The notes under the pieces are model-generated. The model was not told where the DNA came from. It did no database searches and was given only the letters and a program-made list of their open reading frames with translations. Below, one piece after another: positions 1 through 5,597 of a stretch of DNA of 8,592 bases. Location: positions 1 through 8,592 of the forward strand of contig JAHWKS010000165.1 in NCBI GenBank assembly GCA_019347795.1, read 5' to 3'. The stretch is from Planctomycetota bacterium (GTDB taxonomy: Bacteria; Planctomycetota; Planctomycetia; Pirellulales; Pirellulaceae). Numbering within the stretch: the stretch's first letter is position 1; the number at the start of each line of letters is the position of its first letter. The position numbers were made by a program, and so were the translations under genes.

Positions 1-124
1 ACCCCTCCTCGCGCAGGGCCTTGCAGGCCTGCGTGCCGGAGTAATCGAACTCGCACGCCTGCCCGATGACGATCGGGCCGGAGCCAATCAGCAGGATTTT
101 TTTGATATCGTCGCGACGCGGCAC
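1..124 (-). CDS. carB: Carbamoyl-phosphate synthase large subunit, N-terminal fragment
   Basis: This is the start of the large subunit of carbamoyl-phosphate synthase, the cytoplasmic enzyme that makes carbamoyl phosphate from bicarbonate, glutamine-derived ammonia and ATP for pyrimidine and arginine synthesis. Only 41 residues are inside the window; the full protein is normally about 1,070 residues. The visible part begins [17 protein letters not shown] and continues [20 protein letters not shown], which is the near-invariant N-terminal Rossmann-like pre-ATP-grasp segment of CarB. The start is GTG at 124-122: it gives the usual M-P-[KR]-R-x-D-I opening and is preceded by a good ribosome-binding site 6 nt upstream. 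The gene is divergent from the lipoprotein gene at 322. What follows it, and whether carA is nearby, cannot be seen. Family assignment is very secure. Confidence 0.96.
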   Translation of the reverse strand, partial: MPRRDDIKKILLIGSGPIVIGQACEFDYSGTQACKALREEG

Positions 125-130
125 CGCCGG

Positions 131-138
131 CTCCCCTC
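131..138 (-). promoter_or_regulatory. Ribosome-binding site of carB
   Basis: On the minus strand GAGGGGAG lies 6 nt before the GTG codon at 124-122. It supports this GTG as the start over the more distant ATG upstream, which is in another frame. Confidence 0.7.
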
Positions 139-172
139 TTGTGGTAATGACAGCATGACAAAATCTCCCGAG

Positions 173-200
173 GTTATCACCCCCGCCGCGAGATTGGCAA
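173..200 (-). promoter_or_regulatory. Candidate sigma70-type promoter for carB
   Basis: On the minus strand TTGCCA (200-195, five of six consensus bases) is followed after 16 nt by GATAAC (178-173, four of six). The -10 element lies about 49 nt before the carB start codon. This is a pattern match only; planctomycete promoters are poorly characterised. Confidence 0.33.
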
Positions 201-236
201 GGGGCGGACTTCGGCGAGGAGACGCGGCGACTCGGC

Positions 237-265
237 TTGCCCCTCGTGTCTCGGCGGCTTATCCT
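237..265 (+). promoter_or_regulatory. Candidate promoter for the first lipoprotein gene
   Basis: TTGCCC (237-242) and TATCCT (260-265) are separated by 17 nt, with the -10 element 56 nt before the ATG at 322. Only TTG and TAT..T match the consensus, so this is a weak candidate. With the carB candidate on the other strand it would make 125-321 a divergent promoter region. Confidence 0.3.
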
Positions 266-321
266 GAATACTTGTCCTGCCCTGCGTTTCTTCGCAATTT
301 TCCCCACCCCGAGGCGCCTCT

Positions 322-2805
322 ATGAACCGATTCGCCCTGGCTTCGACGTTGGTCTTGGCCGTTGTCGCGTTGCTGGCCGCCGGTGGATGCACTGGCGCCC
401 CGTCCGACACGGCAGCCGCCAACGCAACGGCAACTAATTCGACCACCGTCGCCTGCACTGCCTGCGCAGCGTGCGGGTCTGATACGGCGTGTGAAGCGTG
501 TGCGTCGGGGACCGCCTGCCCTGCATGCGCCGCCGCGGCGACGGAGCAAGTCGCGTTCGCCGGGGCGCCGCCCGCCGAAGATGGAGCGGCCGATGCGGAA
601 AAATCCGCGACCGCCGCGCAAGCCAAGACTGCCGCGCAGCCCGCCTCGTCGGTGAAGGCCGGCCAGCGTGACTGGGCCTACTGGCGCGGCCCGCAGTACA
701 ACGGCGTCTCGTACGAAACGGGGCTCCCCGATGATTTTGATCCGGACGGCGGCGAGGGGAGCAACGTCTCCTGGAAGCGCGACGACGTGGGCGGCCGCTC
801 CTCGCCGATCGTGATGAACGGCCGGTTCTACACGATCGTGCCCGATCAGCTCGGCACTCCCCGCGAGGGCGAGAAGGTGATCTGCCTCAATGCCGATACC
901 GGCGAGACGCTGTGGGAGAACCGCTTCAACGTTTGGCTTTCCGACGTGCCGGCCGAGCGCGTGGGCTGGTCGTCCGTGGTGGGCGATCCGGAGACCGATC
1001 GGGTCTACGCCCTCGGCGTGGGCGGCTATTTCCAATGCATCGACGGCAAATCTGGCGAAACGCTCTGGGATGTGCCGATGCACGAGTTCTTTGGCTTGTT
1101 GACCACCTATGGCGGACGCACGAATTTCCCCCTCATCCATGAAGACCTGGTGATCATCAGCGGGATCGTGATCGGCTGGGGCGAGATGGCCAAGCCGAAC
1201 CACCGCTTCATCGCCTTCGATAAGATGAACGGCGAGGTGGTCTGGTACAACGGCACCCGCGATCTGCCCGACGACACGACCTACAGCGCCCCAACAATCG
1301 CCGTCATCAACGGCCAAAAGATGCTCATTGCCGGGGCGGGGGACGGGGCCGCCTGGGCGTTCCAGCCGCGCACCGGCAAGCCGATCTGGTACTACAATAT
1401 TTCGCGCCGCGGCGTGAACCTGCCGCCGCTTGTGGCGGGCGAGCGGGTTTATATGGGGCAAAGCGAAGAGAACACGGTCGGCACCACCATGGGCGCCGTG
1501 GCCGCCATCGATCCGACGCAGACGGGGAACATCACCGACTCCGGCCGCGTCTGGCAGCAGTTGGAGATCATGGTCGGCAAGTCGGCGCCGCTCTTGGTGG
1601 ACGACCGGCTTTACGTCTTTGAGGACGGCGCCAAGCTGTACATCCTCGATCCGGACACGGGCGAGAAGCTCTTCCCCCGCAAGTCGCTGGGCACGGTGAT
1701 GCGGGCCAGCCCGCTCTACGCCGACGGCAAGATTTACGCCCTGGAAGCCAACGGCCGCTGGTACATCATGCAGCCCGACGAGGACCAAGGGGTGGAGATC
1801 CTCAGCCGCGGCCGCTTCGACGGCGAGTGCCACGCGGCGCCGATCGCCGTGAACGGCAAGGTTTACCTCGTGACTACGACGGCGATCTACTGCCTGGAAG
1901 ACACGAGCAAACAGCAGGGCTACAACGAGCCGCCGGCCGCGCCGGAAGAGGCGCCGGCTTCGCCGGACGAGGCGGTCGCGCACGTGCAGGTCATTCCCTG
2001 CGAATTGCTGGCGCCGCCCGACCGCACGCAGACGTTCAAGGTGCGGCTGTTTAACGACCGCGGACAACTGCTCCGAGTGGCCGACGCCAACGAGGTGAAG
2101 TACGAGTACGAAGGCGCGGGGACGGTTTCGCCCGACGGCGTGTTCCAGGCCTCGCCCGACGCGGCTCACAAAGCGGCTTATGTGAAGGCGAGCGTGGGGG
2201 ATGTGAGCGGCGAATCACGGATCCGCGTCGTCCCGCCGCTGCCTTGGAAGTTTGACCTGGAGGGATTGTCCGAGCCGCCGGTCACGTGGGTCGGCGCCCG
2301 ATACCGCCACGTGATTCGCAACGTGGACGGCTCGAACGTGATGGTCAAGATAACCACCATTCCCAAGGGGACGCGCAGCCGCTCATGGATGGGCCCCACC
2401 GACCTGCACGACTACACGGTGCAAGCCGAAGTCATGGGGGCCGAAGATGGGGGCAAGCTGCCGGAGATCGGCCTCATCGCCCAAGGCTACACGTTTGACA
2501 TGCAGGGAGATTACCAGCGGCTGCAGATCCGCACCTGGGACGCCCAATTACGAATGGCCCGCGAAACCCCCTTCGCCTGGAAGCCGAACGTCTGGTATGT
2601 GATGAAGTTCCGGGCGTCCAATGAAGGGGGCAAGGCGGTGCTCCGCGGCAAGGTCTGGCCGAAGGGAGAAGAAGAGCCGGCCGAGTGGCTGCTCGAGGCC
2701 GCCGACGACGTGCCCAACGTCAAGGGCGCCCCCGGCCTGTACGGCAACGCCACCGACGCCGAGATCTTCATCGACAACATTACCGTGACGCCGAATGAGT
2801 CGTAA
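322..2805 (+). CDS. PQQ-like beta-propeller lipoprotein with Cys-rich tether and C-terminal beta-sandwich
   Basis: An 827-residue exported lipoprotein; its biochemical function is unknown. Residues 1-23 form a signal peptide ending in an AAGGC lipobox, with Cys23 the lipidation site. Residues 45-69 carry seven cysteines at spacings that are multiples of three, followed by an Ala-rich linker to about residue 112. The folded part opens with WAYWRGP (118-124), the usual entry motif of planctomycete PQQ-like propellers. Blade strands of the type L-N-A-D-T-G-E-T-L-W recur near residues 184-203, 229-253, 294-312, 342-360, 438-455 and 513-530. A Pro/Ala/Glu linker (about 533-550), an Ig-like segment (about 555-636) and a concanavalin-like sandwich (about 641-827, ending FIDNITVTP) follow; the last resembles DUF1080/LamG-type domains. 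The ATG at 322 has GAGG 7 nt upstream and gives a proper signal peptide. Nothing seen proves that PQQ is bound; such propellers are often cofactor-free binding scaffolds, as in BamB. Confidence 0.93.
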   Translation: MNRFALASTLVLAVVALLAAGGCTGAPSDTAAANATATNSTTVACTACAACGSDTACEACASGTACPACAAAATEQVAFAGAPPAEDGAADAEKSATAAQAKTAAQPASSVKAGQRDWAYWRGPQYNGVSYETGLPDDFDPDGGEGSNVSWKRDDVGGRSSPIVMNGRFYTIVPDQLGTPREGEKVICLNADTGETLWENRFNVWLSDVPAERVGWSSVVGDPETDRVYALGVGGYFQCIDGKSGETLWDVPMHEFFGLLTTYGGRTNFPLIHEDLVIISGIVIGWGEMAKPNHRFIAFDKMNGEVVWYNGTRDLPDDTTYSAPTIAVINGQKMLIAGAGDGAAWAFQPRTGKPIWYYNISRRGVNLPPLVAGERVYMGQSEENTVGTTMGAVAAIDPTQTGNITDSGRVWQQLEIMVGKSAPLLVDDRLYVFEDGAKLYILDPDTGEKLFPRKSLGTVMRASPLYADGKIYALEANGRWYIMQPDEDQGVEILSRGRFDGECHAAPIAVNGKVYLVTTTAIYCLEDTSKQQGYNEPPAAPEEAPASPDEAVAHVQVIPCELLAPPDRTQTFKVRLFNDRGQLLRVADANEVKYEYEGAGTVSPDGVFQASPDAAHKAAYVKASVGDVSGESRIRVVPPLPWKFDLEGLSEPPVTWVGARYRHVIRNVDGSNVMVKITTIPKGTRSRSWMGPTDLHDYTVQAEVMGAEDGGKLPEIGLIAQGYTFDMQGDYQRLQIRTWDAQLRMARETPFAWKPNVWYVMKFRASNEGGKAVLRGKVWPKGEEEPAEWLLEAADDVPNVKGAPGLYGNATDAEIFIDNITVTPNES
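457..537 (+). repeat. Three tandem 9-residue Cys repeats (T-A-C-x-A-C-x-x-x)
   Basis: Residues 46-72 of the first lipoprotein read as TACAACGSD, TACEACASG and TACPACAAA. Together with Cys45 just before, this gives seven cysteines at 45, 48, 51, 57, 60, 66 and 69. The three 27-nt units differ at many third codon positions, so the repeat is conserved better in protein than in DNA. There is no CxxCH haem motif. The function is unknown; disulfide cross-linking or metal binding are possible for a segment this close to the lipid anchor. Confidence 0.85.
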
Positions 2806-2822
2806 CGCTCTAGCCAACTGGA

Positions 2823-2897
2823 AGCCCGAGGCGTCAGCGAGGGGAATTCACCGTCCAATTCTGCTTCCCCCTCGCTTACGCGCTTACGCGTCGGGTT
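2823..2897. repeat. Extragenic palindromic repeat, copy 1 (inverted relative to copies 2 and 3)
   Basis: This is an imperfect palindrome 18 nt after the first lipoprotein stop. The left arm, AGCCCGAGGCGTCAGCGAG (from 2823), pairs with a right arm ending CGTCGGGTT at 2897. The right arm contains a tandem 8-bp duplication of CGCTTACG (2873-2880 and 2881-2888). The loop contains CACCGTCCAA (2849-2858), the exact reverse complement of the loop element in copy 2. It could act as a REP-like element or a transcript-end stabiliser; no T-tract is present, so a classical intrinsic terminator is unlikely. Confidence 0.8.
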
Positions 2898-2979
2898 ACT
2901 TGAATACACGCCCCGCCCGGCGGCTTGGTCGGGCGAACAATAACCCACCCCATTCCACCACTACGGAGATCCTTCTCTC

Positions 2980-5184
2980 ATGCGGTATCGACTATTCTTC
3001 GCCGCGGCGGCGCTGGCTGCCGTCTCAACGGCGGGGTGCTACAAACGCTCAGAGCCGGTGTCCATTGCTCCGAATCTCAACGATACGTTTGTCGGCGATC
3101 CGTCTTATAACGACACCTTCCCCGACACGCCTTTCGTCAACGACACGTTCGTCGATCCGGCGTTCGAGGCAGATGAGCCGCCGCCCGTCGAGGAGGAGCC
3201 CGCGGCCGACCTCCCGCAAACCGAACCAAGCGAAGACGCTCCGGCCGAAGATCCCGCGGCCGAGGCGCCCGCCGAAGATGCTTCGGCCGAGGCGAAACCC
3301 GCCGGCGGCGGCGACCCGCTGGCTGCGGTGGACCCCTCGGCGAATGCTCCGGTTGAGCCGGGCGACTGGCCGCAGTGGGGCGGCACCTCGTACCGGAATA
3401 ACGTCCCCATCGCCGAGAACATCCCGACCGAGTGGGATATCGGCGGCTTCGACCGCAAGACGGGCGAATGGCAAAGCGAGGACGCGCAGAATATCAAGTG
3501 GGTCGCGAACCTCGGCAGCCAAAGCTACGGCAATCCGGTCGTCGCCGGCGGCAAGGTGTTTGTCGGCACGAACAACAGCCACGGCTATCTGCCGCGATAT
3601 CCCGGCGACGTGGACTTAGGCTGCCTGATCGCCTTCGACGAGGAGAACGGCGAGTTCCTCTGGCAGCACTCCAGCGAGAAGCTCCCGACCGGCCGCGTCC
3701 ACGACTGGCCGCTGCAAGGCATCTGCAGCGCTCCCTTGGTGGAAGGCGATCGGGCGTGGTTCACCTCCAGCCGCGGTCACGTGGTGTGCGTGGACGTGGA
3801 AGGGTTCTACGACGGCGAGGACGACGGTCCCGTGCAGAACGAGCTGGCCCGGCAGTTCGACATCGAGAGCCCCGACGCCGCCGCGGATGCGCTCGCCGAG
3901 GGGAAGCTGAACGACGAGTTCACCGCCAGCCTGGAGCGCACCGAGAACGCCATCGAAGGCGAACCGCAGGTCAAGACCGAAGAAGAGGGCCGCCGCTGGT
4001 CGATCGTCGCCACGGTGGACGGTAAAGAGCGGCAGTTGATCGCCCGCCGCGAAGGTCCGCGCCTGGCCGTCTACAAGATCACCACTCCGGATGACAAGCA
4101 CGAGGCGGATGTGATCTGGAGCTTCGACATGATGAAGCAGCTCGGCGTCTCGCAGCACAACATGGCCAGTTGCTCTCCCACGTCGCACGGCGACCTGCTG
4201 TTCATCAACACCTCGAACGGCCTGGACGAGACGCACATCAACCTCCCCGCGCCCGACGCCCCCAGCTTCATCTGCATGGACAAGAACACGGGGGAGGTGT
4301 ACTGGACAGATAAGTCGCCCGGGCAGAACATCCTGCACGGGCAGTGGTCTTCGCCCACGGTGGGCGTCTTGGGCGGCGCGCCGCAGGCTCTGTTCGCCGG
4401 CGGCGACGGCTGGCTCTACAGCTTCAAGGCCGACAAGGGGCAGGACGGCAAGCCGGAGCTGCTCTGGAAGTTCGATTGCAACCCGAAGATGTCGGTCTGG
4501 AAGATCGGCGGCGCCGGGACGCGGAACAACATTATCGCCACGCCCGTTATCTACGACGGCCTGGTGTATGTCGCCGTGGGGCAGGACCCCGAGCACGGCG
4601 AAGGGGAAGGGCACCTGTGGTGCATCGATCCAAACAAGCGCGGCGACGTCAGCCCGCAACTGGCCGTGAAGATCGAAGGTGGCGAGCGGAAGCCGATCCC
4701 CCATCGCCGCCTGCAGGCGGTGATCGAGGAGGACGGCGAGGCCGCGGTGGACAACCCCAACTCGGCGGTCATCTGGCACTACAGCAAGTTCGACTATAAC
4801 GCCGACGACGAGATCGACTGGGAAGAAGAGATGCACCGGAGCTGCGGCACCGTGGCCATCAAGGACGACGTCCTCTACATCTCCGACTTCAGCGGCCTCT
4901 TGCACTGCCTGGACGCCAAGACCGGCAAGGGACACTGGACGTACGACATGCTTGCCGCCTCCTGGGGTTCGCCCCTCATCGTGGACGGGCACGTCTACGT
5001 GGGCGACGAGGACGGCGACGTCTGCATCTTCGAGCACTCCAAGGAGCCGCAGGAAGAGCCGCTCGTGGAGATCAACATGGGCAACTCGGTGTACAGCACC
5101 CCGATCGTCGCCAACGGCGTGCTCTACATCGCCAACCGCACCCACCTGTTCGCGATTCAGGAGCAAAGCAAGTCGGCCGAGTAG
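2980..5184 (+). CDS. PQQ-like beta-propeller lipoprotein with EF-hand-like loop
   Basis: A 734-residue exported lipoprotein of unknown function, distantly similar in layout to the preceding gene. Its signal peptide ends in STAGC, with Cys20 as lipid site. A decapeptide repeat (33-62) and an acidic Pro/Ala/Glu linker (about 63-125) lead to the propeller, which opens GDWPQWGG near residue 127. Blade motifs appear near 214-228 (C-L-I-A-F-D-E-E-N-G-E-F-L-W), 266-275, 431-445, 477-499, 545-553, 639-657 and 680-690. Residues about 293-367 form a charged, helix-prone insertion between blades. Residues 605-616 fit an EF-hand calcium loop: D605, N607, D609, E611, I612, D613, E616. The start at 2980 has GGAG 11 nt upstream and yields the signal peptide. 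The gene lies 174 nt after the first and may be co-transcribed. Propeller assignment is firm; ligand and partners are unknown. Confidence 0.93.
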   Translation: MRYRLFFAAAALAAVSTAGCYKRSEPVSIAPNLNDTFVGDPSYNDTFPDTPFVNDTFVDPAFEADEPPPVEEEPAADLPQTEPSEDAPAEDPAAEAPAEDASAEAKPAGGGDPLAAVDPSANAPVEPGDWPQWGGTSYRNNVPIAENIPTEWDIGGFDRKTGEWQSEDAQNIKWVANLGSQSYGNPVVAGGKVFVGTNNSHGYLPRYPGDVDLGCLIAFDEENGEFLWQHSSEKLPTGRVHDWPLQGICSAPLVEGDRAWFTSSRGHVVCVDVEGFYDGEDDGPVQNELARQFDIESPDAAADALAEGKLNDEFTASLERTENAIEGEPQVKTEEEGRRWSIVATVDGKERQLIARREGPRLAVYKITTPDDKHEADVIWSFDMMKQLGVSQHNMASCSPTSHGDLLFINTSNGLDETHINLPAPDAPSFICMDKNTGEVYWTDKSPGQNILHGQWSSPTVGVLGGAPQALFAGGDGWLYSFKADKGQDGKPELLWKFDCNPKMSVWKIGGAGTRNNIIATPVIYDGLVYVAVGQDPEHGEGEGHLWCIDPNKRGDVSPQLAVKIEGGERKPIPHRRLQAVIEEDGEAAVDNPNSAVIWHYSKFDYNADDEIDWEEEMHRSCGTVAIKDDVLYISDFSGLLHCLDAKTGKGHWTYDMLAASWGSPLIVDGHVYVGDEDGDVCIFEHSKEPQEEPLVEINMGNSVYSTPIVANGVLYIANRTHLFAIQEQSKSAE
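3076..3165 (+). repeat. Three tandem 10-residue NDTF repeats after the lipid anchor
   Basis: Residues 33-62 of the second propeller lipoprotein are three decapeptides: LNDTFVGDPS, YNDTFPDTPF and VNDTFVDPAF. The NDTF core recurs exactly every 10 residues (34, 44, 54). Codons for the core vary (aacgatacgttt, aacgacaccttc, aacgacacgttc), which indicates selection on the peptide. It sits 13 residues after the lipidated Cys20. Confidence 0.85.
4792..4827 (+). other. EF-hand-like calcium loop inside the propeller
   Basis: Codons 605-616 encode DYNADDEIDWEE. Acidic or amide residues fall at loop positions 1, 3, 5, 7, 9 and 12, and Ile is at position 8, as in canonical EF-hand loops. Position 6 is Asp where Gly is usual. 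The helices that normally flank an EF-hand are short here, so this may be a lone calcium-stabilised loop. Confidence 0.6.
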
Positions 5185-5191
5185 ATATCGA

Positions 5192-5257
5192 AGCCCGACG
5201 CGTAAGCGAGAGGACGCTACGTTGGACGGTGTTTCCCCCTCGCTGACGCTTCGGGCT
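5192..5257. repeat. Extragenic palindromic repeat, copy 2
   Basis: Starting 8 nt after the second lipoprotein stop, AGCCCGACGCGTAAGCGAG pairs with CTCGCTGACGCTTCGGGCT (5239-5257), with two mismatches. The loop carries TTGGACGGTG (5222-5231). The whole element aligns with the reverse complement of copy 1, including the loop, so the two copies face each other across the gene at 2980-5184. Confidence 0.83.
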
Positions 5258-5342
5258 ACCAAACGGCCGGCGTCGCAAGCTGCGGTGCCGGCTGAATCGG
5301 TGCTTCTCCCGATGGCAAAGAACGCCCGTCCGTGGGAGTTTC

Positions 5343-5360
5343 AGCGGCGTTTACGCCGCT
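5343..5360. repeat. TTTA-loop hairpin A
   Basis: A perfect 7-bp stem AGCGGCG/CGCCGCT closes a TTTA loop (5350-5353). It is the first of three intergenic hairpins sharing the loop but not the stem sequence. Confidence 0.75.
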
Positions 5361-5381
5361 TCGCCGCGCAGCGGTCTTAGG

Positions 5382-5399
5382 CCCGTGCTTTAGCACGGG
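5382..5399. repeat. TTTA-loop hairpin B
   Basis: A perfect 7-bp stem CCCGTGC/GCACGGG closes a TTTA loop (5389-5392). Its geometry is identical to hairpin A, 22 nt upstream, with a different stem. Confidence 0.78.
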
Positions 5400-5426
5400 T
5401 CAGCGACATGGGCAGGCGACGAGCTA

Positions 5427-5446
5427 GCCCGACGTAAACGTCGGGC
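5427..5446. repeat. TTTA-loop hairpin C (opposite orientation)
   Basis: A perfect 8-bp stem GCCCGACG/CGTCGGGC closes a TAAA loop (5435-5438), which reads TTTA on the minus strand. It therefore appears to be the same kind of element in the opposite orientation to A and B. Confidence 0.78.
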
Positions 5447-5527
5447 CGAGTACCGCCTGCGGCGGGAAAGAGCCATGAATGGCCCTGTGTGGCTACGGGG
5501 GGTCCGACAATTTCTCCACAGTTTCTC

Positions 5528-5556
5528 TTGCATCGGCGGGGGCGGCCCGCTATTCT
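5528..5556 (+). promoter_or_regulatory. Candidate promoter for the third lipoprotein gene
   Basis: TTGCAT (5528-5533) and TATTCT (5551-5556) are spaced by 17 nt, and the -10 element lies 41 nt before the ATG at 5598. Its position inside the apparent upstream extension of the reading frame favours the internal start. It matches consensus at three and four of six bases, so support is modest. Confidence 0.33.
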
Positions 5557-5597
5557 TCGCGGCCCGAGGTGGGGCTGACTCCAAACTCCTGGGGACG

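Larger units (their letters stand above)
5185..5597. other. 413-nt spacer dense in dyad symmetries
   Basis: No convincing gene lies here. It contains palindrome copy 2 (5192-5257) and dyads GCCGGC 5266-5271/5287-5292 and ATCGG/CCGAT 5296-5300/5309-5313. It also has three TTTA-loop hairpins (5343-5360, 5382-5399, 5427-5446), a CCGCC/GGCGG hairpin (5453-5465) and a promoter-like pair (5528-5556). The reading frame open from an ATG at 5475 runs into the third lipoprotein, but its first 41 residues do not look coding. Confidence 0.75.

Noticed and set aside
457..537. Iron-sulfur or multihaem cytochrome segment
   Set aside because: No CxxCH, and the CxxCxxC spacing with Ala-rich surroundings does not match a ferredoxin cluster motif (CxxCxxCxxxCP).
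259..2169. Long minus-strand open frame (636 codons) opposite the first lipoprotein gene
   Set aside because: It is the antisense shadow of a GC-rich gene. Its translation is rich in Arg, His, Val and Gly with no domain, while the plus strand encodes a clear signal peptide and propeller motifs.
322..5184. PQQ-dependent dehydrogenases
   Set aside because: The propeller repeats fit, but I see no adjacent disulfide Cys-Cys pair, no haem CxxCH and no clear catalytic Asp context, so enzymatic quinoprotein function is not supported.
3616..5262. Minus-strand open frame of 548 codons opposite the second lipoprotein gene
   Set aside because: Same antisense effect; its N-terminus reads through palindrome copy 2 and it shows no recognisable fold.
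5343..5446. CRISPR array
   Set aside because: Only short hairpins with differing stems; there are no direct repeats of constant length with spacers and no cas genes.
5475..5597. Upstream start for the third lipoprotein (extra 41 residues)
   Set aside because: The extension would place a charged, low-quality segment before a perfect lipoprotein signal peptide, and it overlaps a promoter-like pair.
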